The notes under the pieces are model-generated. The model was given only the letters and a program-made list of their open reading frames with translations. It was not told where the DNA came from and searched no databases. From positions 1-49,207 of IMG/VR virus record IMGVR_UViG_3300010233_000031: a stretch of DNA of 49,207 nt; one strand, 5' to 3'. A program made the position numbers and the translations under genes. Within the stretch, counting starts at the first letter, position 1. Each line of letters starts with the position of its first letter. Below, in pieces: positions 35,150 to 43,232 of the stretch. The stretch comes from a virus.

Positions 35150-35314
35150 TTACTCTAACCACTTCTTCATCACTTGAATATATTCTTCATCTGAAGAATA
35201 ACAATCTCGTGGTGGAGGCGATGGCTTACATCCAGCATTAGGATTGAAATAATACATTAATACAAAACCATAGCCAATGATACCAATTAATCCAATTAGC
35301 AATATATAAATCAT
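35150..35314 (-). CDS. Small membrane protein coupled to the sigma-54 activator
   Basis: 54 residues. A hydrophobic N-terminal span (MIYILLIGLIGIIGYGFVLMYY) precedes a short soluble tail with two Cys and a Pro run (CKPSPPPRDC). The start overlaps the stop of the activator gene by ATGA, so the two are translated together. It could anchor or inhibit the activator, as PspA-like partners do for PspF; this is only suggested by the pairing. Confidence 0.6.
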   Translation of the reverse strand: MIYILLIGLIGIIGYGFVLMYYFNPNAGCKPSPPPRDCYSSDEEYIQVMKKWLE

Positions 35315-36192
35315 AATTTTCCTAATGTATCATACCTAATGATATGTCTCTGAATACTTCTAACATTCAAACTCAAATCCAAATTACCAGAACTTAATTC
35401 CTTACTATACTTCTCTAAGAACTTCTTACCTTTAGGAATTGATTCAGCTATTGGAATACAATCACACAGTCTCTCTCGCAATGGTCTAATGTCAAGTTCA
35501 AGTGTGCTTATGCGGGCATATAAGTCCTCACGAAAGATACCATCAGTAACCATCTTCTTTAAATCTCTATGAGTAGCACACACAAACTTACACTTAATCT
35601 CTTCATCAACTGTGCCACCTACTTTCCTTACAGTGTTCTCTTGCAATACTCTCAGCAACTTAGCCTGAGTATGAAGTGGAAGTTCTCCAACTTCATCAAG
35701 AAACATTATCCCTGCTTTGGCACTGACAAATAGTCCCGGTTTATCTTGAGTGCTTCCTGTATAACTACCCTTCACACTACCAAATAGTTCTGACTCAACA
35801 AGTTCAGAAGGAAGTGCCGCAACATTGACAGCTTTAATTGGCTCACCTTTTCTATCACCTATCATTGACTTTGCTATCAATTCTTTACCAGTTCCTGTTG
35901 CACCATATATTAGAACTGGATAGTTAGTCTTAGCTATTAATCTCGCATCCTCTTTCATTTGGAGAGTGAGAGGGTCTTGAGTGATAAACTGACGAAGATA
36001 CATTTCACCTTGAGTAAGGGCATCTTTCAACTTACCATCTTCAATAAAGTATGGAAGTTTCCATTGCTCTATTTTAGATTGAACTGCATCTATCATTATA
36101 CCTTCAACATCAGTAGCTAACATTGCTTCTAATGTCTCACGACGAGGTGCTGTTGGGAGGTCGGGGCGGATTTGAGGTTGTGGGATGTTCAT
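35311..36192 (-). CDS. Sigma-54 activator (AAA+ enhancer-binding protein) without DNA-binding domain
   Basis: 293 residues. The AAA+ domain covers about 70-285: Walker A GATGTGKE (97-104), ELFG (135-138), the sigma-54 contact loop as GSYTGS (142-147; consensus GAFTGA), Walker B GIMFLDE (161-167), the sensor-like CATHRD, and FREDLYAR with the expected arginine fingers. It ends soon after an NVRSIQRHI helix that matches the usual NVREL segment, so the Fis-type HTH found in most family members is absent. The 70-residue N-terminal region is helical and resembles no known sensor. It should use ATP to open RpoN-promoter complexes. The phage has five such promoters. The Phe-to-Tyr and Ala-to-Ser changes in the loop are mild. 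Confidence 0.85.
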   Translation of the reverse strand: MNIPQPQIRPDLPTAPRRETLEAMLATDVEGIMIDAVQSKIEQWKLPYFIEDGKLKDALTQGEMYLRQFITQDPLTLQMKEDARLIAKTNYPVLIYGATGTGKELIAKSMIGDRKGEPIKAVNVAALPSELVESELFGSVKGSYTGSTQDKPGLFVSAKAGIMFLDEVGELPLHTQAKLLRVLQENTVRKVGGTVDEEIKCKFVCATHRDLKKMVTDGIFREDLYARISTLELDIRPLRERLCDCIPIAESIPKGKKFLEKYSKELSSGNLDLSLNVRSIQRHIIRYDTLGKL

Positions 36193-36195
36193 AGT

Positions 36196-36405
36196 TTAAT
36201 CTTCAGTTACTTTACTGTCAACTTTGCAAACAATAACCCAATCTTGTGTTGGCTTAAATTTCTTTGCAATCATCAGTGTTTCAAGTGCTTCTTCCATTGA
36301 TACACATACTTGTCCAAACTCTTCTACTGTCATGCCACCTTCATTGTCAATAAACTCTTTGATATAAAAGGTTACTAAATGACTTGATTTAATTTCCATT
36401 TTCAT
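36196..36405 (-). CDS. Small protein upstream of the activator
   Basis: 69 residues from MKMEIKSSHLVTFYIKEF. A longer frame starting at 36531 overlaps the upstream gene and lacks the start context. Strand-helix-strand layout with a central acidic part (VEEFGQVCVSMEEALETLMIAKKF). Its stop lies 3 bases before the activator start. Unknown function. Confidence 0.6.
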   Translation of the reverse strand: MKMEIKSSHLVTFYIKEFIDNEGGMTVEEFGQVCVSMEEALETLMIAKKFKPTQDWVIVCKVDSKVTED

Positions 36406-36409
36406 AGTT

Positions 36410-36724
36410 TTAATTTTTACTAAATATCTTACTCTGCCATGTTTTCCAAAGTGATAATGCTTTCTCTCCACAATAACTAAGCCTATGATTAGCACTAAAT
36501 TGTAGTCGAAGAACAGGAGTCCATACATCAATAATGTTCTTCTCTCTTGCTACCTCAAGCAATGGTCTGCCACTTGGCCATGGTATCTCAGCTTCTGTTA
36601 CTGGACTATTATGCACAGTAATTGCTTTCGGTTTCTTCTGCCTTATATCACCCCATTGGTTTCTATAATGAATTGATGCCCATTGACACTTGTTGAGGTC
36701 ACAGACAAATTGGTTATTATTCAT
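36410..36724 (-). CDS. Hypothetical protein
   Basis: 104 residues, basic, rich in Trp and His, with a C-terminal helix. Two Cys near the start (CDLNKC) suggest possible metal binding. It overlaps the zinc-protein gene upstream by 4 bases. No family recognised. Confidence 0.6.
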   Translation of the reverse strand: MNNNQFVCDLNKCQWASIHYRNQWGDIRQKKPKAITVHNSPVTEAEIPWPSGRPLLEVAREKNIIDVWTPVLRLQFSANHRLSYCGEKALSLWKTWQSKIFSKN

Positions 36725-37077
36725 CGTTCACCACCATGTTTGTCTATGAACTTGTCTATATCACTCCCACATTTTTCAATAGATTCATCTCTTGCTTCAT
36801 CGGCTTTTCTTTCTTGCCATTCTTCATAAGCCTCAGCTCGTTCAGCAGACATATCTATTACTCCTGTGCCATCACAATTCTCACACTTAGTCTTGTCACA
36901 GTGTTCTTTGCACTTTAAGCATATCTCTGTATCAACATCCATTTCAGCACCACAACAATTTGATTCTGGAAATGTTCCTTCTCCATCACATTTAGGACAA
37001 TCATCTGCTTCATTATCTGGTGGAAGTTGTGCATCATATTGTGCTTGTGCTCTTGCCATTCCATTGTCATTATTCAT
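36721..37077 (-). CDS. DnaJ-like zinc-finger protein, copy 1
   Basis: 118 residues. A series of Cys motifs: CPKCDGEG (27-34), an NCC...A pair, ICLKCKEHC and CENCDGTG, i.e. two CxxCxGxG elements that bracket a CxxCxxHC. These resemble the zinc-binding centre of DnaJ. The C-terminus is a charged helix. A smaller paralog with the same Cys spacing lies at 42511-42690. Function unknown; zinc binding is strongly suggested. Confidence 0.65.
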   Translation of the reverse strand: MNNDNGMARAQAQYDAQLPPDNEADDCPKCDGEGTFPESNCCGAEMDVDTEICLKCKEHCDKTKCENCDGTGVIDMSAERAEAYEEWQERKADEARDESIEKCGSDIDKFIDKHGGER

Positions 37078-37336
37078 AGTTTTCAGTTGCTATTGTTTCA
37101 TTGTTATACGATTCACTACATACAAATACATTACGATGTTTTCTTGGATTAGGTTTGATATACAATCCAGTAAAGATATATTTTCTTTTCTTACTTATTC
37201 GTCGCTTTCTTCTGTTGCCACAATAAGCAGCATAGATAGCATCTTCCTCTTTTCTGAAACCTATACGCTTATTTTTCTTATAATCCCATGTCCATCTTGA
37301 TTTAAGATAACAAGTGAACACTGTAAAGTATTCCAT
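37070..37336 (-). CDS. Small basic protein
   Basis: 88 residues from MEYFTVFTCYLKSRWTW. A longer frame starting at 37366 overlaps the ligase gene. Very rich in Arg and Lys in the middle (GNRRKRRISKKRKY), suggesting nucleic acid binding. It begins 2 bases after the ligase stop. Unknown family. Confidence 0.6.
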   Translation of the reverse strand: MEYFTVFTCYLKSRWTWDYKKNKRIGFRKEEDAIYAAYCGNRRKRRISKKRKYIFTGLYIKPNPRKHRNVFVCSESYNNETIATENYE

Positions 37337-37337
37337 G

Positions 37338-38252
37338 CTAAAACCCCTCCTGTCTAAAACCCACAAAGATTGGTGAGCGTAGTTTGTTCTTCATGCCATG
37401 TGGTTTATGTTTAACTACTATCTGTTTCTCAAAGTAACAATCCCTGTTATCCCAAATTTCTTTTCTTAGTTTATCAGTAAGCCCAACACCTGTTCCAACA
37501 TCAATCCTATCACCATTAGGAAGTTCACAGAGAAAGCTACCAAGAGTATTCTTTCCCACACTACCAGCAATAGTTCTACGACGAGCCATCATGCCTACTG
37601 GTGAACGTTTCTCTGGATTGCTATTGAGCATCTGTTCTGTGAAGCCTATAATCTTTACTTCTGTCCGCAAGTATCTTGAGAGTTTAACTAAGTATTGTTC
37701 TCTGAGTGTAGAACGGCCTTGTTTGTAAGGTGAGTTAGGAAGTCTGAAACATAGCCCTTCTCCATCCTGTGTTTCAAAGCGCAAGAAATGCTCAAAAAGC
37801 TCTTGGGCATTATTAATTATAGATGTTGCTTCACAAAATATTCCTTTCATTTCAGTATGAACACACCAGTCATATGCTTGATTATAACGCAACCTATAAC
37901 CAACTCTATCATCCACCCAATCCAACACATGAAACTGAATGAGGTCACTATCCTTATGCTCTCTGCTCATCACTATACTTTCAATCTCATCATACTGCAA
38001 CTCAGGATTCCACAACTCCATATCAAAGTATGCAGGTATCTTCTCTCCACGCTTTTGGATTGAGAGATTAGGAATACGTTTAAGAGTTCGTGATGCTAGT
38101 TCACCTAACTTAATACACCTTATACCATCCTTCTTTAGAGTTGCCAAGACAGGATAACGAAGATGCTTCATAGCATCAAGAATGTTGCAATCTGTATGCT
38201 CTACATTACTTGGAAGTAGAGAGGCAGCGAGCATGGGTTTTGTGAAGGTCAT
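37338..38252 (-). CDS. ATP-dependent DNA ligase
   Basis: 304 residues. The nucleotidyl-transfer motif KKDG (residues 40-43, catalytic Lys40), followed by IRCIKLGELASRTLKRIPN (motif Ia), FDMELW (motif III), EGLCFRLPNSPYKQGRS (motif IV) and the YLVKLSRY Lys motif (V). The C-terminal OB domain follows. Length fits small T7-like ligases. It seals nicks during replication and recombination. It starts with an ATGA overlap on a tiny membrane-protein gene. Confidence 0.85.
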   Translation of the reverse strand: MTFTKPMLAASLLPSNVEHTDCNILDAMKHLRYPVLATLKKDGIRCIKLGELASRTLKRIPNLSIQKRGEKIPAYFDMELWNPELQYDEIESIVMSREHKDSDLIQFHVLDWVDDRVGYRLRYNQAYDWCVHTEMKGIFCEATSIINNAQELFEHFLRFETQDGEGLCFRLPNSPYKQGRSTLREQYLVKLSRYLRTEVKIIGFTEQMLNSNPEKRSPVGMMARRRTIAGSVGKNTLGSFLCELPNGDRIDVGTGVGLTDKLRKEIWDNRDCYFEKQIVVKHKPHGMKNKLRSPIFVGFRQEGF

Positions 38253-38386
38253 TTCTTACTCCTCCATGAGCTAGCAAGCATAACTCCCAGAATTAAATAC
38301 CAACCTGATAAATGTCTCCATTCATAAAGATAAACAGAACCACCAATACAGAATATATACCATATAAGTTCACATAAATATTTCAT
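38249..38386 (-). CDS. Tiny membrane protein coupled to the ligase
   Basis: 45 residues with two hydrophobic stretches (LIWYIFCIGGSVYLYEW and GWYLILGVMLASS). It has the ACTATG start context and ends by ATGA overlap with the ligase. It is one of several membrane mini-proteins of this phage. Function unknown. Confidence 0.6.
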   Translation of the reverse strand: MKYLCELIWYIFCIGGSVYLYEWRHLSGWYLILGVMLASSWRSKK

Positions 38387-38392
38387 AGTTTA

Positions 38393-40642
38393 TTATTCTT
38401 CCTCTCCAGACTCATCTATTATTCCACTCTCATCATCTTTTTTACCCTCAGTGGATGCTAATAGCTCAGTCATTGTTTTTGCTTTCTTGTTTGGGTTATT
38501 ACCATACATGATAATATCCTGCCATGATTCATGTTGCTTTACTACACTACTTATACATGAAAGTTTCTTTGAGACAATATATCCTATATCAACTTCTATT
38601 GTGCCAGCATAGCAAATGATATATTGTTCTGTCTCGCTAAGAGAAGTAAGTCTTGGACACCTGCCAACACCCTGCACCAGCTCAATAGCATTGTAAGTGA
38701 GTGCTACAAAATTTCTTCTAGGGCGAACTGGTACTTTAGGAATGTCCTCTTCTACAACATAACCACTTGGTTTTCTTCTGCATTTGAACTCAGTAAACTC
38801 ATCAGAATGATGAAGAGATAATCCAACACCACCAGCACGGAAAGTATAGATACAAAATAGTGATTTCCCACTTTGAAATCTATCTATCTCTCGTTGCCTA
38901 TCATCCATTGATTGAAGTCCAAGTCTAAGATGCTCAGGCAAATCTAGTATTTCTCTATCTTCAACCTCTTCTAAATCCATATCCCTAATCATCTCTTCTG
39001 CTGAAGAGCCAAGTGCCTTCATCTTATCATCAAGAGCCTTAATCTTCTTCTTAGTCTTTTGTTTCTCTGTAAGTTGTGTTTGACCACCTCCCCAAACAAG
39101 AGATATATCATTCCTAGTCCATCCATGCACATCAATTAGTTCTTGAACAATCTTAATTATTGTTCCCTTAAACTTAACAGCAGCACAGGCAGCTTTACCA
39201 TCTTTTCTTACAGCATCATTCATCATTTTGGCAAAGCCCGGAGCATGGCATATTTCAGCAGCCATTTGTTGTTTTAACAGAATAGTGAAAATGAAATTAC
39301 CACTAGCAACTCCACCTTCAATCTCTGCTTCCATCTTTGCTTTCTCTTTGAGAAAACGTTCCCATGCTGTTTCATAGAAAATTCTTTTCTCCTCATCTTC
39401 AAATGGAATTACTTTAACTTCATTCTTAGCTTGAAATTGTGGTTTAACTCCTCTTACTCTTACAATCCAAGGTTCTAAGTCTTTCATCAAGCGTTCAATG
39501 GCAGCTTGATTATAGTCTTTAGGGTCTGCTGGTGCTGCTATTTGAGCTGCATAAGTAGGCCAGTTATCGTTAGTGAGAACAGTGCCAACAGGAAAACCAA
39601 GATGGTGTAAGGGTCTATGAGTGCTGACAGCAAAGGCTTGTGCTTCAGATACTCTAGTGAAAGGGGTAGCACTAATGCTAACAAGACAAGCGTTATTAGG
39701 GATATTATTATAAGCATAAATTATTTTAGTTTGAGTTGAACCAGAATTTTTAGCACCTTGAGATTCATCAAAAAGAACAACACATGGTTGTATATTACGC
39801 TTCCACTTCCAATCATCTACTTCTTCACCACCCTGCATCTTCACTTCATTCTTTACCCAAAACTCACCAGCACCTGAACGTAGTTGTTCAATGTTAATTA
39901 CTTCAACATCAACATTGGCTTGAATGTCATAGCCTGTTTTGAACACTCTGGAAATTTGTGGTAAGATGGTAGTCTTACCAATATAGAGATATGGTATATG
40001 AGAAAAGGTTTTCATGTGTTCATAGTTATCATCAAGCAACCTTCTCACCAATCCTGCTAACATATAACTCTTACCAGTCCCTGTGCCAGAAAGAAGAAGA
40101 ACACCTGTCTTACGTTCCTTAACTATTTTGTCATAGAGCTCTTTGATTGCTTTCTTTTGAAACCAGAAGTGGTTGGCTTTTTCTTTTGGTGAAGGGTGGA
40201 GTCCGTAGTCATTGGAGGAGTTGAAGCCTTCTTGTTCTTTAACTTCTGATACTGTATCACTGACTTCTGCAATGCCTTGCTGGCTTGTGGATACAGGTTG
40301 TACCACAATGTTACCATCTGTCTTGCTCTCCGTTTTGTTATCTTTGGCTGATTCTCTAGAAATAGGTATTTCCTTTTTAGATAATTGTGCAGGCTCATTT
40401 AATTTCCTTTCAAGGTCATCTTCTAAGCCCTTAAGATAAGCATTAAGTTCTTGAAAGCTGACAGGTTTATCTTTCTTTTCTCCCATTTCTCCACTGTTAA
40501 TAGAGAAGTCATCAAAGCCTAGTTTCTTATAAATCAATCCCCAAGTTCGGGCATTGTTAAAAGACCAAGCACTTCTAGCAGCAGCACAGAGATTACTTAA
40601 TCCTTTCTTTTGCTTCTGCTTTAGTTTTTCTTCGGGTGTCAT
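38393..40642 (-). CDS. SF2-type helicase/ATPase
   Basis: 749 residues. After a 150-residue charged N-terminus the helicase core starts: Walker A SGTGTGKS (185-192), DESQ box (VVLFDESQGAKN), SISATPF (motif III), a C-terminal RecA domain with FRAGGVGLSLHH (motif V) and QGVGRCPR (motif VI). This is the layout of SNF2- or strawberry-notch-like phage helicases. It probably remodels protein-DNA or replication forks. It ends 7 bases before the start of the next gene. Confidence 0.75.
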   Translation of the reverse strand: MTPEEKLKQKQKKGLSNLCAAARSAWSFNNARTWGLIYKKLGFDDFSINSGEMGEKKDKPVSFQELNAYLKGLEDDLERKLNEPAQLSKKEIPISRESAKDNKTESKTDGNIVVQPVSTSQQGIAEVSDTVSEVKEQEGFNSSNDYGLHPSPKEKANHFWFQKKAIKELYDKIVKERKTGVLLLSGTGTGKSYMLAGLVRRLLDDNYEHMKTFSHIPYLYIGKTTILPQISRVFKTGYDIQANVDVEVINIEQLRSGAGEFWVKNEVKMQGGEEVDDWKWKRNIQPCVVLFDESQGAKNSGSTQTKIIYAYNNIPNNACLVSISATPFTRVSEAQAFAVSTHRPLHHLGFPVGTVLTNDNWPTYAAQIAAPADPKDYNQAAIERLMKDLEPWIVRVRGVKPQFQAKNEVKVIPFEDEEKRIFYETAWERFLKEKAKMEAEIEGGVASGNFIFTILLKQQMAAEICHAPGFAKMMNDAVRKDGKAACAAVKFKGTIIKIVQELIDVHGWTRNDISLVWGGGQTQLTEKQKTKKKIKALDDKMKALGSSAEEMIRDMDLEEVEDREILDLPEHLRLGLQSMDDRQREIDRFQSGKSLFCIYTFRAGGVGLSLHHSDEFTEFKCRRKPSGYVVEEDIPKVPVRPRRNFVALTYNAIELVQGVGRCPRLTSLSETEQYIICYAGTIEVDIGYIVSKKLSCISSVVKQHESWQDIIMYGNNPNKKAKTMTELLASTEGKKDDESGIIDESGEEE

Positions 40643-40649
40643 AACTTAT

Positions 40650-40862
40650 TCATAGTTGTAATCTTGGGTCGTGTCTATTAGCTACTATACCACCTAAATC
40701 AATACTCTTTGGAAGTTCCCAAGGCTCGATAGAGTCATTACTGTGGTAATTCATAATTGAAAAATGCTCTCTTACAAGACGAGCTAAGCGAAATTCTTCT
40801 AATGATTGGGAAGAATTTGCTTTTTCATATTTATATAACTTTACTCTCCCATTTGTTGCCAT
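40650..40862 (-). CDS. Small protein, unknown
   Basis: 70 residues, basic, mixed. It ends 8 bases before the helicase start. The upstream leader has no ACTATG context but is A/T-rich. Unknown function. Confidence 0.5.
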   Translation of the reverse strand: MATNGRVKLYKYEKANSSQSLEEFRLARLVREHFSIMNYHSNDSIEPWELPKSIDLGGIVANRHDPRLQL

Positions 40863-41006
40863 AGCATTATTCTTCCATTACTCCACAAGGAAGCCATGTT
40901 TTGCCGTGGTCGAGGGAGTGTTCTAGTCTTTGAAGCATCTATCATAGCTTTCACTACTTCAATATGTTTAAGACAATTTTTGCTTTTTCTTTTGCTTGAT
41001 TTATGT

Positions 41007-41495
41007 TCATAGTTGTTCTTTCTTTATTATTAATTTAGTTATATCAACCCCTAGCATCTTCATACTAGCGAGTTTATTACCTTTCACAAGTGCATAACTC
41101 TTAGCTTCTGCAACTTCATCATTATCAACACCTGTAAATTCTTTGTAGTATTTCTTCACCAACCTAATGTTCTTAGCAAGTGCCTCTCTTTCAAATCTAT
41201 CATTCTCACTAGTAATTTTGCGCTTGTGATAATTCTGTTCACTATCATACCAATCACTGTAAATCCAAAGTCGGGGGTGTGATAGAGTTGTTTCTTTATA
41301 GTCTATGAAGCGGTCTATTTCAGCATAGAGAGTTCTTTGGATTTTGTATTGGGTTTCTAACTTGAACTCTTTAATGCACCACTCAACTACGTCAGCAATT
41401 ACAGGCTCAAGGGGGACGTAGTATCGTCTATCTTCACCAAAGAGTTGGTTGATTAGAGAGTCGAATGGAATGGTTACTAGAATTTCTTTTTTCAT
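41007..41495 (-). CDS. Hypothetical protein
   Basis: 162 residues, acidic-basic helical, with Tyr- and Trp-rich parts (LWIYSDWYDSEQNYHKR). No motif known. It overlaps the preceding gene by 4 bases. A 150-base gap follows, with only mini-frames. Confidence 0.6.
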   Translation of the reverse strand: MKKEILVTIPFDSLINQLFGEDRRYYVPLEPVIADVVEWCIKEFKLETQYKIQRTLYAEIDRFIDYKETTLSHPRLWIYSDWYDSEQNYHKRKITSENDRFEREALAKNIRLVKKYYKEFTGVDNDEVAEAKSYALVKGNKLASMKMLGVDITKLIIKKEQL

Positions 41496-41707
41496 ACAAG
41501 ATATTCTATTGCAACATCAGTAATAATGTTATCAGGCATATTACTGTATTTGTGAAAGATGTGTTCAGCATAACCAATGCGCTTATATGCTGTTGCTTTG
41601 TAATTACCATTACGCCATGTAATTCTAACGATAGCTTTAGCCCAGTATTGTTTCATCAATATTTCAAGAGGTAGTCTTAATTGTTTGGCAGTTGGTTCTT
41701 TAATCAT
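41492..41707 (-). CDS. Small basic protein
   Basis: 71 residues with a basic strand-rich middle (KAIVRITWRNGNYKATAYKRIGY). Preceded by an ACTATG context just after the hairpin at 41745. Unknown family; nucleic-acid binding would fit its charge. Confidence 0.6.
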   Translation of the reverse strand: MIKEPTAKQLRLPLEILMKQYWAKAIVRITWRNGNYKATAYKRIGYAEHIFHKYSNMPDNIITDVAIEYLV

Positions 41708-41744
41708 AGTTTAGTAGTTTTATTGTTTATCACCTAAATGCAAT

Positions 41745-41777
41745 GTGCCTCTAACCTATTGCTAGAATTAGAGGCAC
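41745..41777 (-). terminator. Hairpin after the 184-residue gene
   Basis: GTGCCTCTAA (41745-41754) pairs with TTAGAGGCAC (41768-41777), 10 bp perfect with a 13-base loop, 26 bases beyond the stop at 41804. No long U tract follows, so termination may be partial, leaving some read-through to the replication genes. Confidence 0.6.
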
Positions 41778-41803
41778 ACTGACTTTAACTGACTAACACT
41801 AAC

Positions 41804-42358
41804 TTACGCCACAACTTCTTTCGCCTTACGAGCAGCAACAATCTTATCATACTTCTCAGTAATTGCAGCTTTCTTAGCACGCAACGGCTTGAGATGAGTG
41901 ACAGTGTTGGCAGTCATTTCAGCATACAACTGTTGAACACGTGGGTCATCAAGAGGCGCACCATCATCCACAAGGGAAGTGAGTTGGTCACCCAACTTAA
42001 CATTAACATCAGTCCATGATGCAATTTCATCATCAATACCACCAAGTGTCTCACGACCAGCGGTGAAGTCGGCTGCATCTTCATTCCATGCAGTCCAATT
42101 CATTTCACCAGTCTCACTATTGAAATGCTTAATAGCAAGTTCAATAAAGATGAGACGAGTATACTTATTAACTGATTCAAGAATATCTCCGAACCATGTC
42201 CGAACAGAGGGGTCTTTATCAATCTGTTCAAACGTAACATATGGATAGAAGAAATCCATATTTGGAAACGTCTTGTGATTCTTACTAGTTGTTCCTTTCG
42301 TAAATGCAAAGTCCACATTATTACGAGTCACTACTGGGGCTTTAACTTCATTACTCAT
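41804..42358 (-). CDS. Sigma-54-driven protein of unknown function
   Basis: 184 residues, acidic N-terminus and a basic helical C-terminus (LRAKKAAITEKYDKIVAARKAKEVVA). The composition is GC-richer, with less biased codons than its neighbours, similar to the other isolated sigma-54 gene at 48146. It has its own sigma-54 promoter (42463) and a hairpin at its end, so it is probably made in large amounts. No family recognised. Confidence 0.65.
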   Translation of the reverse strand: MSNEVKAPVVTRNNVDFAFTKGTTSKNHKTFPNMDFFYPYVTFEQIDKDPSVRTWFGDILESVNKYTRLIFIELAIKHFNSETGEMNWTAWNEDAADFTAGRETLGGIDDEIASWTDVNVKLGDQLTSLVDDGAPLDDPRVQQLYAEMTANTVTHLKPLRAKKAAITEKYDKIVAARKAKEVVA

Positions 42359-42462
42359 TTGTTTTCTTTCTTTTTGTTTGTTTATGTTTCTATGTTCAGA
42401 GATAGTTCATCAATTGATTGAACCATCACTAAAGTTTCTTTGACCTTAACACATATACTCTA

Positions 42463-42477
42463 GCATTTATCATGCCA
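42463..42477 (-). promoter_or_regulatory. Sigma-54 promoter of the 184-residue gene
   Basis: Core TGGCATGATAAATGC on the - strand with 10 bases between GG and GC. Predicted start near 42452, leader about 94 bases. The 18-base block CTAGCATTTATCATGCCA (+ strand 42460-42477) is identical at 48959-48976. An ATTA-GTAG-TAAT repeat (42486-42497) lies just upstream. Confidence 0.8.
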
Positions 42478-42510
42478 AAGTTATTATTAGTAGTAATTGT
42501 TGTTCAAAGG

Positions 42511-42690
42511 TTATTTAATTATATCATCTTCAACTTTACCAGTTCCATTGCACTGGTCACATTCTATTTCTTCACAGTGTTCTTTGCAATCTGTGCAAAT
42601 GCCCATATCTTCATAGATAGGTGCATCACAACAATTAGAGTGGCCTGATTCATCCAATCCAGTTCCATTACAGTGAGGGCAGTCTTTCAT
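42511..42690 (-). CDS. DnaJ-like zinc-finger protein, copy 2
   Basis: 59 residues with the same Cys layout as the 36721 protein: CPHCNGTG, an NCCDAP pair, ICTDCKEHC, then CDQCNGTG. Nearly all residues are in metal-binding motifs. It lacks the long acidic extensions of copy 1. The two are likely a gene duplication. Function unknown. Confidence 0.7.
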   Translation of the reverse strand: MKDCPHCNGTGLDESGHSNCCDAPIYEDMGICTDCKEHCEEIECDQCNGTGKVEDDIIK

Positions 42691-42696
42691 AGTAGT

Positions 42697-43047
42697 TTAT
42701 TCAACCCATTTTCCAGTTGCACGAAGGAGAGCTTCGGAGAGTTGGGTGGCGGTAGCAGTAAGTAACCAAACTTCAAATTCTGAATAAGGTGTGACATCTG
42801 AACACTGTTCGTGATACCAGATACTCCACAGATACTTGCGAATCTTGTCTTTAACTCCTGCTGGCTGCTTCTCAATCACCGGCACAATGGCGTCGCGGGA
42901 GGTGAGGTAACTAAGACATCTAAAGTCATTTGTTTCTAATTTTCCATTAGAGTCTTTGCGATGTATCCACTGATAACCAGAAGCTTCAGTTTCAATAGTC
43001 CACCCATCCAACTCCGCGATTGCTTTGATTTGTAGTGAGGGGTTCAT
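42697..43047 (-). CDS. Phage ABA-sandwich-type protein
   Basis: 116 residues ending LSEALLRATGKWVE, with NDFRCLSYLTSRDAIVPVIE in the middle. This is the pattern of the phage ABA sandwich domain, which occurs in many small early genes. A helical segment (LWSIWYHEQCSDV) lies between. The biochemical role is not known. Confidence 0.6.
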   Translation of the reverse strand: MNPSLQIKAIAELDGWTIETEASGYQWIHRKDSNGKLETNDFRCLSYLTSRDAIVPVIEKQPAGVKDKIRKYLWSIWYHEQCSDVTPYSEFEVWLLTATATQLSEALLRATGKWVE

Positions 43048-43232
43048 GGTTCAAATATGTAGGGTTTGTAATTATCGTTAAAAGCTCTGAAATAATCAGG
43101 GCTACTATTACCACTAAAACGCTTGTTCAAATCTTCTGCAATTATACCAGCGTAATAATCAGAAACATTTTCAGCTATAAGTTGTTCGCTGATATACTCC
43201 CTATTAAAATTATCCACTTTTATTATTTTCAC
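43044..43232 (-). CDS. Small protein, unknown
   Basis: 62 residues, beginning MKIIKVDNFNREYISEQLIAEN; its stop overlaps the start of the next gene by 4 bases and its start overlaps the stop of the coiled-coil gene. The coupling supports it being real. Unknown function. Confidence 0.6.
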   Translation of the reverse strand: MKIIKVDNFNREYISEQLIAENVSDYYAGIIAEDLNKRFSGNSSPDYFRAFNDNYKPYIFEP

